Shown here piece by piece: positions 10,883 through 22,066 of a DNA stretch of 64,000 nucleotides. The notes beneath the pieces are model-generated. The model saw only the letters and a list, made by a program, of their open reading frames with translations. It ran no database searches and had not been told where the DNA came from. Both the position numbers and the translations under genes were made by a program. Source of the DNA: Medicago truncatula (taxonomy: Eukaryota > Streptophyta > Magnoliopsida > Fabales > Fabaceae); the NCBI RefSeq assembly GCF_003473485.1, contig NC_053045.1, forward strand, positions 60,306,494-60,370,493, written 5' to 3'. Every line of letters starts with the position of its first letter. Positions within the stretch are counted from its first letter, which is position 1.

Positions 10883-11798
10883 TATTAAATAAAGAAAGGT
10901 GAGAAAGTGGGTTTTAGTAAAGTGGGTTTTGATAGTGGATTTGACAAAAATAACCTTAAAGTTGTAAAGGAAAAAGTTTGAAAGAAAATTAAGTATGGGT
11001 AGTTAAGTAATTTTGATAGTATCTTGTTTTCATGTATTGTAAGTGATCTTTATGACAGTTTGGAAGATAAAGCCACCTACGAGTATTGAAATTACTTTTT
11101 TTTACAAAAGTTTGTGGAGGCAGGTGCCCACACAAGGCTCTACCTGCCTCCGCCCGTCCCTTAATTCTTAATGAACAACAATTACTTTGAATCACATTCA
11201 ACATTTGATCGACCCCATTCCTTAAGAGGGCAATAATTTATGAAATCAATCATTGCAATTAATTCATGTGCCCTCCTCCAAAGATGATCATGCCTCCATC
11301 AATCGGAGCAACCAAACACAATTACTGCAAGACTCTAACTTGTACTAAGTTGGAATTTTTAGGTCGAATACCATTTTTGATCCTTTTAGTTTGACAAAAT
11401 TCTCAAGTTAGTTCTTTAAATTTTGAAAGTTTCAATCATGTCCTTTTAGTTTGACAGAATTCCCAAGTTAGTCCTTTAAGTTTCAAAAGTTTCAAACATG
11501 TCATTTTAATTGATAAACTATTTCACCGTTACCGCTGCTGTGAATTAATAATTAATTGATGTTGATGTAGTCGTTAAGTTGTTGACTTTGATCAAAATGT
11601 TGCCTTTTAAAAGCTCCAGGGTGTCAAAACGCTACGTTTAATGGTCACAAATGATCATTTATAGTGCTAGAATGATCATTTGTGACTATTAAACATAATG
11701 TTTTGAACCCTGGAGCTTTTAAAAGACATCATTTTGATTTAAGTCAACAACTTAACGGCTACATCAACATCAGTTAATTATTAACTGACAGCAGGGGT

Positions 11799-13058
11799 TG
11801 ATAAGTGCCAGAAAGTAGTTAATATCACTTTACATTTAAGGCACTTTTGTTACTTGTCTTACAAGTTATTTAGGGAAAAGTCGAGAAAAAGTGAATAATT
11901 GCCCTATTACGCTTTTTATATCTTACTCTATCCATTTGCGCATGAATTGAATGGCAAGACACCAAGCAAGGAAGAAAAACAAAGAAATTGTGCAAAGGTT
12001 AACTCGCCATGGCGAGCAGAGGCAGAGAGTTCCAGAGACAAGTCACCCCCAATTCGCAACGGCGAGTTGAAGGCGAGAAATCTCGCAATGGCGAGTGGAA
12101 GGCGAGTCCAGGGTGAGGAGGAACAGAGAGCAGAGGATCAGAGTTCGCCATGGCGAGCTAAGGCGACCAAAAACTCCTCAGAGCTGACATGGCAGAAACC
12201 CACTGGTGAAGAAACATCAACTCACCATGGCGAGCATATCTCGCGAGGCGAGTTTAGCAGAAGATGACTATGTATAAAAGCCTTTTTCATTCATTTAAGA
12301 TATTATCTTATCTTCATTTTAGAGAGAGAATAAGGCGAAAATATCTGTACTTCATAGGGCAAGAGTGTTAGAAGGTGGATTCATCAAGAAACTTTGAGAA
12401 ATCAAGATCTTGGCATGAATCTTCACCATTTCTTCCATGATTGTAATGTTATCATGACAATGATCAACTAAATCTCCTTTGTTGGGATTAGAGGTACTTG
12501 ATTAAGGCTTAGAATGTAATCTTTTGATCCTTGAATATATGATTCTAGTAATTTAGATGATATTAAGTTTATTCTTGCATTTCATTCTTATCTTTGATTT
12601 AATTGCTATTGACAAATACTTTTGAATCTAGGTTTAAAATATTCATCTATCAAAACAATGATTCTAGACATAAAATTGATGTTTTGATAATCACACAAAG
12701 TATCAAATCTTAAAGCTTTCAGATCGTATGATAGATTGAGAAATCGTCAATTAAACGATACGATTGATCTCACAACATCATTTAGACATGAATGATGTTG
12801 TAGAGTGATACATGATAATATCGGTAAAACACTAGAATCAATATACGTGTTCATTAGATTATATTCGATGCTTAATCAACGAACTCTAATCCCAACGTTT
12901 TTATGCCTTATTACTCTCCCCTTTTATTATCGCAATTTAGTTTTCGTAGTCTTTATAACAAACAACCAATTAAACCCTAACTTAAAATGATAATTTATGC
13001 TGAACGATTTATGATACCACACTAGTTCCTGAGGAGACGATACAAAAATACTACATCA
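11799..13058 (+). mobile_element. Solo LTR of a Gypsy-type retrotransposon
   Basis: The LTR starts TGATAAGTGCC and ends ACTACATCA, with the 5-bp duplication GGGGT at 11794-11798 and 13059-13063. A TATA box (TATAAAAG, 12273-12280) marks the U3/R area, and the R/U5 part contains TTCCTGAGGAGACGATAC, a motif seen near the ends of legume Gypsy LTRs. No internal retroviral-type genes remain, so it arose by LTR-LTR recombination. A 122-codon open frame at 11899-12267 is part of the LTR and is not a gene. Confidence 0.9.
12003..12252. repeat. Six near-palindromic CTCGCCATGGCGAG motifs in the LTR U3
   Basis: Copies are at 12003-12016, 12053-12066, 12082-12095, 12144-12157, 12221-12234 and 12239-12252, with sequences such as CTCGCCATGGCGAG, TTCGCAACGGCGAG and CTCACCATGGCGAG. 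They are much richer in GC than the surroundings and end 20 bp before the TATA box. A role as factor-binding sites is inferred from position only. Confidence 0.75.
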
Positions 13059-13517
13059 GGGGTAACGGTGAAATAGTTTATCAACTTAAAAAACTTATTT
13101 GAAACTTAAAGGACTGGCTTGGGAATTCTGTCAAACTAAAAGGGCCTAATTGAAACTTTCGAAACTTAAAGGACTAACTTGAGAATTTTGTAAAACTAAA
13201 AGGACCAAACGTGGTATTTAGCCGAATTTTTAAGAGCACACCTTTTCAAAACTTTAATGTCGTATATTGAACTGAGTACGAGACTAAAAGTTGGAAGATT
13301 TTTAGTGCAGACATTGCTTCTAACATCCTTAGCACTTCTTTGGGCATTGGGGAACGTGAACTAAAGGTAATTTGCTTTTTATTTGCAATTCTGTTATTGC
13401 TCTACTTACTTTTACTTTTTATTCATGATATAACATTAACATTACATGAATTGGTGTGAATGTGTTTTGAGTATGTAATACTTTTTATTCATATATGACA
13501 TTAAGATATAAATAGTA

Positions 13518-13798
13518 CTCCCTCCATCCCAAATTGTATGTCGCTTCGGAAAAAAATTTTGTCCTAAATTATATGTCGTTTTACAATATCAATGAAATAT
13601 TAATGTTACTTTTCCTATTATATCCTTAACTATTAATTACTCTCTCTTCTTTCAATTATTTCATTTATCTTTTCCATACCATTTATTAAGGATAATTTTG
13701 TAAAACAACTCATAATTTCTCTTCCTCACACAATATTAATTACATTTCTTAATACGTGTGAAATGGCCAAAACGTCGTATAATTTGGGACGGAGGGAG
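13518..13798. mobile_element. TA-flanked MITE, 281 bp
   Basis: The ends CTCCCTCCATCCCAAATTGT and the reverse complement of CTCCCTCCGTCCCAAATTAT are flanked by TA at 13516-13517 and 13799-13800. It belongs to the CTCCCTCCGTCC mariner/Stowaway-like type. Confidence 0.8.
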
Positions 13799-14333
13799 TA
13801 GTACTTACTTTTTATTCATGAATTGATCCATGAATATTGATTATTATGAAGTTATCAATCCACTTTCCACGTTCGGATCTATGAATTTCATTTATTTGTA
13901 TGTATTTACATGTATGACGTATCGTTGTGTTGCCAATATATGAATGTCATCAATCGATTCGATATATATATATATATATATATTGCTTCATTGTAGGGGC
14001 ATGGTTTTTAATTTGATCTGAATGATATATTTATATGTATCTCGCTTTCCTTTATCTAAAATATGCATATCAATCAAAATTTTAAGTCTTTTTTATTGAT
14101 CGTTGTATTTAACATTTACATTATTAGCTTTTACCCTATTTGATTAGGATGAAATATACAAAAATGCTTGATACATATTTAAACTACTTTATGTTGATTG
14201 GCCAAAATAGCTGTACGCCATATTGTGAGCTGTCAGTAAATATAATTTGTTTGAATGTGGATTGGTTAAATTGAAACGTGTTTGTGTGAAGGTTCGACTT
14301 GATATAAGTAAAACTTTTGTAGTTTAAAAACAT

Positions 14334-14366
14334 AAACTTATTTCTCCTATATAAAAAAACTTATTT
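14334..14366 (+). repeat. Candidate A-tailed micro-insertion
   Basis: AAACTTATTT at 14334-14343 and 14357-14366 flanks CTCCTATATAAAA. The tail is short, so this member is less certain. Confidence 0.45.
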
Positions 14367-15260
14367 AATAGTTTGCTAAATATTAAATACAACTATTTTT
14401 TTGTTATTTTCTTAAAAAAACTAATTTTTTTTTTTATTTTCTTAAAAAAAACTAATTTTTTATTATTTGTGATTTTCTATTATTAAACAATGTATAAATA
14501 CAACCAAATGAAAAAATGTTAAAAAGTGCCCTAGGAGCATTGTTTAAGGATACAAATATATAAATTTTGTATTGTTAAATAATGTATTCTACTTTCTAAA
14601 AATAAAATATACTAGATATGAATTATTCAAATTTTTAATTATTATTTTTAGATTAATTTGCGGTTTTAATTATATTTCGATTTAGATATATGAACAACCT
14701 ATACTGACAAGGTCCATGTATGTTCGCTCAAGTGTTTTTTTATTTTTATGTATTTGTGCGCAAAAATAAGAAAGAAACCAAAAGAAGTAAGTATAAAATA
14801 ATTGATGAATATAATAGGATATTGAACAAATAATTAATGTTGATGATACTCGTCATCTAAGTTTAAAGTGACAATTGATAATAATTATAATTTGTTCATA
14901 AAATAATGAAATGTTATAAAATTGATGTGATTATTCTATAAAAAAAAAAAAATCCAGTTATTTGATAGATAATAGATGCATAATACATAAATATAATAGG
15001 TGTTATGAAATATGCTTTCACTTTGTATTTTTAAGATACATATTATTCATTCTCACATATCATGCATGATTCTTCGAGTCATATTTAATACATAAATAAT
15101 AAGAGATATATGTTGGTTGTGTGGTGCATATACTTGGTGATGTTCTTAGTGATTAAGATGCATGACTCCGAGAGTCATATTTATTTTTCGGTGTTACTTT
15201 GTTTTATGGTGTTGTTTATCGAAAGTTATATTTAATACATGAGAAATAAAAAGAAACAAT

Positions 15261-15299
15261 AGCCTATGATTTATACTTGTAAAAAAAAGCCTATGATTT
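15261..15299 (+). repeat. Poly(A) micro-insertion with 12-bp target duplication
   Basis: AGCCTATGATTT at 15261-15272 and 15288-15299 flanks ATACTTGTAAAAAAA. Confidence 0.75.
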
Positions 15300-15340
15300 C
15301 TATAATATTTAAAATTATTATTTTTTTAATTTAAAATGAT

Positions 15341-15384
15341 TTATTAATGGTGTTTTTTTTTAGCAAATTATTAATGGTGTTTTT
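15341..15384 (-). repeat. Poly(T)-side micro-insertion with 17-bp target duplication
   Basis: TTATTAATGGTGTTTTT at 15341-15357 and 15368-15384 flanks TTTTAGCAAA, which reads TTTGCTAAAA on the minus strand. Confidence 0.65.
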
Positions 15385-16398
15385 ATCACATCACTTAAAT
15401 TTCTAAAATAATCAATAAGGAGTATCCAAATTATATCTGTAATTTTAACAATACTTGATAGACTTTAACCTTCAAACTAAATTTTTGAATATCAAATTCT
15501 CTTTCCCCTATGAATTGGAATGATAAGAGCAAACTTTAAATTTCTATCCAAAGTCTGATATTTAAAATATTATCATCATAAAATAAAAAAAAATTAAACA
15601 TAATTTAAAAAAAAATATATAATAAAAAACTAAAAATATTCAAATGAAGTAAAAAAAAAAAGAGGATATAAATCATAAGAAATAATTGGAGGTAAAAGTA
15701 TCTGAAGTAAATTTAAATCTGGTAGTCTCTTGATCTCTTTAAACATTTAAACTATCTATAATCTTTTTGTGCTCATTGTGTTGGATCATCGGTAGAAAAA
15801 CCTCACTGAACAAGCATTTGTCAATCGGAATTTATTGTTAGACTAAATGACAAGGGCCATTGAAAACAAACACATACAGAAGTGAAAAAATTATTGATTT
15901 GAGTAAATCATATCAATTTAATTAAGAATCATGTGAAAAGCGTCCAAAAAAATACACCCGAGTATTTTCCTAATTTTGTTTTACAAATTAAATTCCACCA
16001 ACTAAATTAGGCTATACGTTAAAAAAAAAAGCTTTACGTAAAAAAAAAGAACTAAACTAGCTTTGCTTAAGAAAAAAAAAACTAAGATTTTTGTGAAACA
16101 AAAAGAGAGTTGGTGGAGATTATCTAACAGACAGAGGACATTATCGTCCAAAGAAAAACAATAAAAATCTCTGGAGAAAGTAGAAACTAAAAAGGAAGAA
16201 TTTTGCAAGGTATCGCTCGCGACTCGCGAGAGGCACACTAGGGTTACAAGGTATCCATCCATCCATCCAACTTGGCCCTCTTCTATGTTTCTACTCTATT
16301 AGGACTTTCAACTTCTTTTCTCTTGACTTGGCCCTTAGGTTAAATTTCTTCATCGGTTAGTTACATGTTTGCTGGTAGAATTGTTTGTTTATTAGACA

Positions 16399-17621
16399 AT
16401 TGCGAGACGAAGGCGGTGTAAGAAGGAACCTAAATTAGACAACAAAAATGAAGACATTATCAGTGACTTGACTGATTCTGTTCTCCTCCACCTACTCTCC
16501 TTTCTGAACGCAAAACAGGCCGTTCAAACCTGCATTTTGTCCAAAAGATGGATCATTCTCTGGAGGAGTCTTCCCACTCTTACACTAAGTTCTTCATACT
16601 TTAGGTCCGGAAAAAAAGTTTGATGAATTTGTGTCTCAGATTCTCTCTCTTCGTGATGGCTCAACCGCCATCCACACTCTTGATTTGTATCGTCGTCAGT
16701 ACATGAAGCCTACCCTACTCCCAAGGATCATAGAATACACTGTTTCACACAATGTCCAACACTTAATACTTGATTACACTTGTCATATTGAAGACTTTCC
16801 TTCTTGCATCTTTTCATGTCGCACTTTAACGTCTCTTAATCTTTCTGGTTTCATATACAATGCAATTTTAAGTCATAAACCGATATTTCGAAATTCTCTG
16901 AATTTGCCAGCATTAACCAACTTGTCTCTAAAGTACTTTGGCTTTTGTCGAGGTGATGATGGTTGTGTCGAGCCCTTTTCCACGTTTAAAATGTTGAACA
17001 GTTTGGTCATTGACTGTTGTATAGTTCTCGACGCACAAAAACTTTGCATATCAAGTGCCAAACTTGTCAATTTAAGTATACTTATGTGGGATTCTGTTCC
17101 TGAGACCTATGTTGGAATCTATTTTGGAATTGAGCTATATGCTCCAAGTCTTCATACCTTTGCTTTTACGGGTCGCTATACTCCAAAACTTTTTGGGAGC
17201 AAGAGTGTTCTCTCTTCTATCAAACATGTAAGTATTGATTTAAGATGTTATTTGAACTTGGAGTCGCGGGAGACTTCATCAATTCTACTCAATTGGCTGG
17301 TTGAGCTTGCTAATATCGAATCATTGAGTTTCTGTTCAAATACTATCAAGGTATTTTATATTGTACCATTGATGCTTCTTTTTATATTGTATTTATAATT
17401 TTTGATCAAAAATAGGACTTGCATTAAACTGATCGTAATACTTCTTGATTGCTTAGGTTCTTTCTTTAGTTCCTGATTTATTGAAGGTTGAGTTCCATTC
17501 CTTGTGTACCTTGAAGTCACTGAAAATAAAAACGGACCGAACTTCATCTATAGATGACGACATGGTGGGATTTTTGATTCAAAACTCACCCTCGGCAAAA
17601 GTTGACATCATAGGTTTATAA
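16399..17621 (+). pseudogene. F-box/LRR (FBD-type) protein gene, broken
   Basis: Two exons, 16399-17350 and 17457-17621, joined in phase by GT-AG. The F-box is clear (DIISDLTDSVLLHLLSFLNA, then CILSKRWIILWRSL), followed by leucine-rich repeats to SNTIKVLSLVPDLL and a stop at 17619. Such proteins are substrate adaptors of SCF ubiquitin ligases. Two lesions are visible. The expected start before ARRRRCKKEPK is ATT (16399-16401), with an in-frame TAG just upstream and no ATG in that frame. In addition, a run of seven A (16611-16617) shifts the frame; six would restore it. The downstream part stays open for 250 codons, so decay is recent. A sequencing error in the A run is possible, but would not mend the start. 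The FBD tail is absent or very short. Confidence 0.82.
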
Positions 17622-18844
17622 AGGTGAAATGTACATTCAACAACATTTTAAAGATAGATTGATTGATTTAGTAATTTTACTTTTGCATCCTTTTTTGTTT
17701 CTACTTCCCACGATGTCTCTGGTTATAATAACTTAGTTTCAGGGGATACATTACAAAACCCTTTTAGTGCAACAAATGTTTGTGTGCAATGTATGCAGTT
17801 GACGTGTGCATCTTGAATCACTTGTACAACTAGTTTGAATTAACTTCTAGCTCATAGAATATTCACAACTGATATGAACTTGAGTTGCTACTTGTGAAAA
17901 AAACTTGATTGTACATCTTAAATCACATGTTGGACCAGTAATTTTAGTCATTCACTTCATAGGAGCTTCACTGATACTAATTTACAAAAAAAAGTCGTAA
18001 TAAGTTTATAAGTATTAAGTAGATTCCTTCAAAAAAAAAAAAAAGTATTAAGTAGATTGTTCAATCATGTATTTTTTAAAATTTAATTTTAGGCACATGC
18101 AGACTTAGATATTTGAGTATCATATTTTAAGTAGATTGTTTGATACCTTTGTTCTATTTTACACCTGTCTTTTTATTTCATGCCTTTGTTTGGTCTGATA
18201 ATGTTTCTTTTTTCTAACTTTTCACCTTTTATCCTTTTGGTTCATAATAACACTATCTGCGATGTATCGTTTTACTTTGCATTGTATTTTTCACCTTAGG
18301 GTTAAACAGGACAAAGTTATGTGGAAAATTGTTGTAAGAATCATAGACAAGTGGATTGTGACATAGATATTATTTCTTGAATTGAGCTTAAAATCATAGA
18401 CACAATTCATTAAATCCTATTATTGTGTGACAGTAGGAAGATCACGCTCTTACTCGAAACAATGATCTTAAATTTCGATATTTATGTTTGTGTATGAATG
18501 GCACTGTCCTCTTGCTAATTTAGGATATAAATACTGATTTTTCTTCTTGCCAAGTGGGTTACTCATGTGTTAGGGTCTAGATAATATGGATGATGTAGTT
18601 GAAGTTGAGAATGAGGAGATTAAATATGTATTGGTCCCTAGATTTATGTTCCGTGCAATGATTTATTGACATGTTTGATCAACAAATTAGAATTTTGTTT
18701 ACCTACATGCAGGAAGAATTTGGGAGCTCAATAGGAACAGAGTTGCTGCCCTTAATTATTAGAGATTAAGATGGAATTCCAATCAAAGAGATGTATTTGA
18801 TTGGTATTGTGGCTGTAGTAGTGGGATGGGAATAATTATTTTTA
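17622..18844. other. Intergenic region after the F-box pseudogene
   Basis: AT-rich, with one poly(A) micro-insertion at 18010-18058. No gene was recognised. Confidence 0.4.
18010..18058 (+). repeat. Poly(A) micro-insertion with 16-bp target duplication
   Basis: AAGTATTAAGTAGATT at 18010-18025 and 18043-18058 flanks CCTTCAAAAAAAAAAAA. It is one of the clearest members, with the same CCTTC stub as those at 8601 and 24793. Confidence 0.9.
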
Positions 18845-20089
18845 GAGTAAACCCTCATTTGGGTCCCTGAAAGTGCACCTCGCTATCAGCCACATCCCTG
18901 GATCAATTAAACAAATCAAAAACTCGCTCAATGTATGTTCCGTTAGTCAAATGCATCCAAAACGTTAACTTGAACGTTAAGTGTGATTGGAGAGGGACCT
19001 GAATGAATGTAATCCCTCCATCTTCTGAAAAAAATTAACAAGTTCATATCTTCATCTTCCTTCATACCCTCCATCTCAAAACATTCCAAAAGACAAAAAT
19101 AAGTTCTTTACAATCATTATCTCTGCTCTATCAACCATCAAGTCTGTTATCTCTCAATTATCGGTTTAATAATTGTTCTCTATTCTTTTACAGGAAACAA
19201 ATGCCTAAACTTGGATAATAACACACCTCCCTACATGCAACAGGTTGCATGAAGAAGTGAGCAAAATCTAAAACGTCATCGGGGGTATTGAAGTCATTTT
19301 AAGCTGTGGCTGAATGAAAGAAAGAAAGAAAGTAAGAAAATTGAATTGAATTAAATTGAGCAACAAGAAGAATAGAATTAGTAAAAGTACGTACATGGTG
19401 ATTTTGCGAAGGAAGAGTCAATTAAGGGCATAAGAGAGTCTTGTGTAATTGTTGGAGGCAAGTGCCGAATCACCACCTTCGTACTATCCCACATCACCCT
19501 ACTTCGATTCAATTCAATTATTGGATTGGATCACATCTCCGCTGCTTCTCAATTTCGATGGAATCATTCAATCAGAAATTATAAATAAATTAAATTGAAA
19601 TTGTGTGCCCTAATTTCACCCAACTTGCCGTAACCACGACAGGAGAGGAACAAGAGTGTTGTTTCTATTTTGAGCATGAACAAGAGGAAATTTAAGATTT
19701 TTTATTTTTATTATGGTTTTGGGTTGTTGGATTATGGATTTTGAATTGATGATGAAGAAGAAGATAAAGGGGGAAATCAATTTTGAATTTTGATTTTGAA
19801 TTGCATAGGTATTGGTGAGCATGAGTTCATGAGTAGTGTTGGAGAAGATGAAGGAATTGAGGGCATTGAAGAAGATTGAAGAAGATGAAGGCAGAAACAT
19901 GATTGTTGTCATTTTGGTCCCTCGTCTATGAGTATAACGGACACATCAGCACATTTAACACCAAGTTAACGTTTTGGATGCATTTGACTAACAAAACAGA
20001 CATTGGGGGAGTTTTTGGTTCGTTTAATTGATCCATGGATCTGGCTGATAGCGAGATGCACTTTCAGGGACCCAAATGAGGGTTTACTC
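18845..20089. mobile_element. Non-autonomous MULE-like element, 1245 bp, 9-bp target duplication
   Basis: The ends GAGTAAACCCTCATTTGGGT and its reverse complement are nearly identical over about 120 bp on each side, including GTGCA...CGCTATCAGCCA (left) and its complement (right). The flanks carry TTATTTTTA at 18836-18844 and 20090-20098. The core holds GAAA-repeat and GAAGAAGATGAA-like simple sequence and no transposase. An open frame at 19616-19912 on the minus strand is low-complexity and is not taken as a gene. Confidence 0.9.
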
Positions 20090-20708
20090 TTATTTTTATG
20101 TCAATGTATGTTGTATGCATAATCCTAGCATATCTTATACTTTGATTATTGCTTATCAATACAATTCTGCTTATCTATATAATCCATTTATTTCCTTAAA
20201 TCCTTGCAGCAATATGACTAGAGGCAAGAGGGTGTGTGGTGCTTTTGGCTATGACCAATTTATTCTACACATCAACTATTCAATAAACATAAAATGATTT
20301 TTTTTCTTCTTATGACCAGATGAATTATTCATATATATATTTTTTGGTTTTAATCCTTCAGTTTAGAGGGGAAAGAGATCTTAGTAATCTGGAGTTCAAA
20401 TGAAATGTAAGTAAAATCTGATAAATAATTGCTCCATCCAAAAATTGAACACGGATTCTCATAAACAATTCATGATTTGATAAAGTTCATTAACCACTTT
20501 AGTCCAATTACTTGCTTTATATTCATATATTCTACTTGTCAATTTAAGTAGATGCAATCAACCAACATAGAATAAAGGAGTTTCATGATTTGTAATCAGC
20601 ATCAAATTATGTAATATGACTTATGCATATTATCTATTATATGTAAAAGAAGCAATTAGAATAATATTTCATGGTGTAATATAAGCAGAGTACAAGTGTG
20701 TTACAAGA

Positions 20709-20759
20709 AAAGAACACCATTTCTTCACTAAAAAAAAGAAAAAGGAAAGAACACCATTT
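20709..20759 (+). repeat. A-rich micro-insertion with 14-bp target duplication
   Basis: AAAGAACACCATTT at 20709-20722 and 20746-20759 flanks the 23-nt CTTCACTAAAAAAAAG... insert, whose A run is interrupted by G. Confidence 0.75.
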
Positions 20760-22066
20760 GCATGTAGTTTCTGATTTCTTTGCCAGCGGATTGTGCATTC
20801 GTTTTCTTTGCCGAAGGAAATCTATCTATCTATCTATATTTATATCTATTTATATTATGGAAAAAGATTGAAAGACACCCTTTTTTATACACCTCTCGTG
20901 TACACCCCATATGTTAGGAGTATTTTAGTAATTTCGCATCACATCATCATCTCCTCTTATCCTTTCTTTCAATGTTTTTGTCACATGTCACAATTCTGTG
21001 TGGCTGTTAAAAGGTATATGCCACCTAAGGTGGTCCATGTATAAGGGCTCTTATATTATAAATATTTACCTTATAAGAAATGAAAAGTATATGCGGTTGA
21101 TCATTTAGCTTACAGTACAGTATTGATATTCTTACAGCTACACCAAAAGCATATTTCAATTATGTGGATTGTGGCACATTGTTTCGCAACGTTCTTTTGT
21201 TTTTTCGTCTTACTTTCGTTCATTTTAGATTGACGGAGTAACTTTGATCCAGTGTAGATTAAACAGTGACATTGACGTCTTCATTGTTATAGGTATGGAG
21301 GTATGTGCGCACTTTAAATTCATCATATGTGTAGCCGTTGTCACATCTATATACATTTTATCCTAGTATAATATTAACCTGGATGTTTTGTGTTTGTTCA
21401 CAAATTTATTCTTTTTTTGTTTTAGTAAATTTTAATTTGCTTTCGATCTATGTATTTTACCAATTTAAATGAATAAATGACATTATTTTAGTAAAATTAT
21501 TATTATTAGAGTTTAAGTCTAAAGTTCTGCAATTGATAGATTATAGCCTCCATGAAGGTGTGTCTCCACTAATCTGTATTTTTCTTATAAAAAAACAAAC
21601 AAGCACTATCTTACAAGTGTTTATATACAACTTACTTTTTAATCAAATAGAAAATATAATTAATACCATATGTGATACTTAACTTAGATGTTTATAACAA
21701 GTTAGTATTATGTTTGTTTTGTTACGGATTGATCTTATTTTATAATAAAAAATCTTAAAGATCGATTTGTAACAGAAAAAGTTAAAGGTCTAACTTATTA
21801 TAAACATATAATTTAAAGGGCCTAGATGGTATTTAGCCTATTTAATGATATGTGAAATGTTTATTAATTTAAGTTTAAAACGACTTCTCTTGAGCTATCT
21901 TTGCAACTCCTTTCAAACAATATGAAAAATGATTGTGTTAATAGATAAATCTAAAATTTCTTATTTGCCCATTCATGCACAAACCATCTAAAACAACAAT
22001 GTTTACCTTAGGTGTTTAATGCTGGTATCATCCTCCTCGTCATCCACTTTCAACGGTTCATTCAAA
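20760..22066. other. Intergenic region before the CACTA element
   Basis: Short TCTA and TATA simple repeats near 20818-20860. The rest is AT-rich and unremarkable; no gene was recognised. Confidence 0.4.

Larger units (their letters stand above)
11362..13223. mobile_element. Foldback MULE-like element (about 597 bp before a solo LTR split it)
   Basis: The ends GGTCGAATACCA and TGGTATTTAGCC are flanked by the 9-bp duplication GAATTTTTA (11353-11361, 13224-13232). The arms are about 290 bp each and meet near 11655-11665, so the original was almost a full palindrome; the arms share GCTTTTAAAAG, TTAAGTTGTTGACTT and TTTCACCGTTACC. Removing the solo LTR at 11799-13058 and one GGGGT restores the right arm. 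There is no coding capacity. Confidence 0.88.
13800..16398. other. Gene-free AT-rich intergenic region
   Basis: Contains a (TA)n tract at 13962-13983, poly(A)/poly(T)-rich stretches, and three micro-insertions near 14334, 15261 and 15341. No coding, RNA or complete mobile feature was recognised. The last 300 bp should hold the remains of the F-box gene promoter. Confidence 0.45.

Noticed and set aside
11899-12267. 122-codon open frame with repeated SPWRA-like residues
   Set aside because: It lies wholly in the U3 of the solo LTR and its repeats come from the CGCCATGGCGAG motifs; no coding features.
16011-16075. Poly(A)-rich stretch with similar flanking words
   Set aside because: The flanks do not form an exact direct repeat, so it does not meet the micro-insertion definition.
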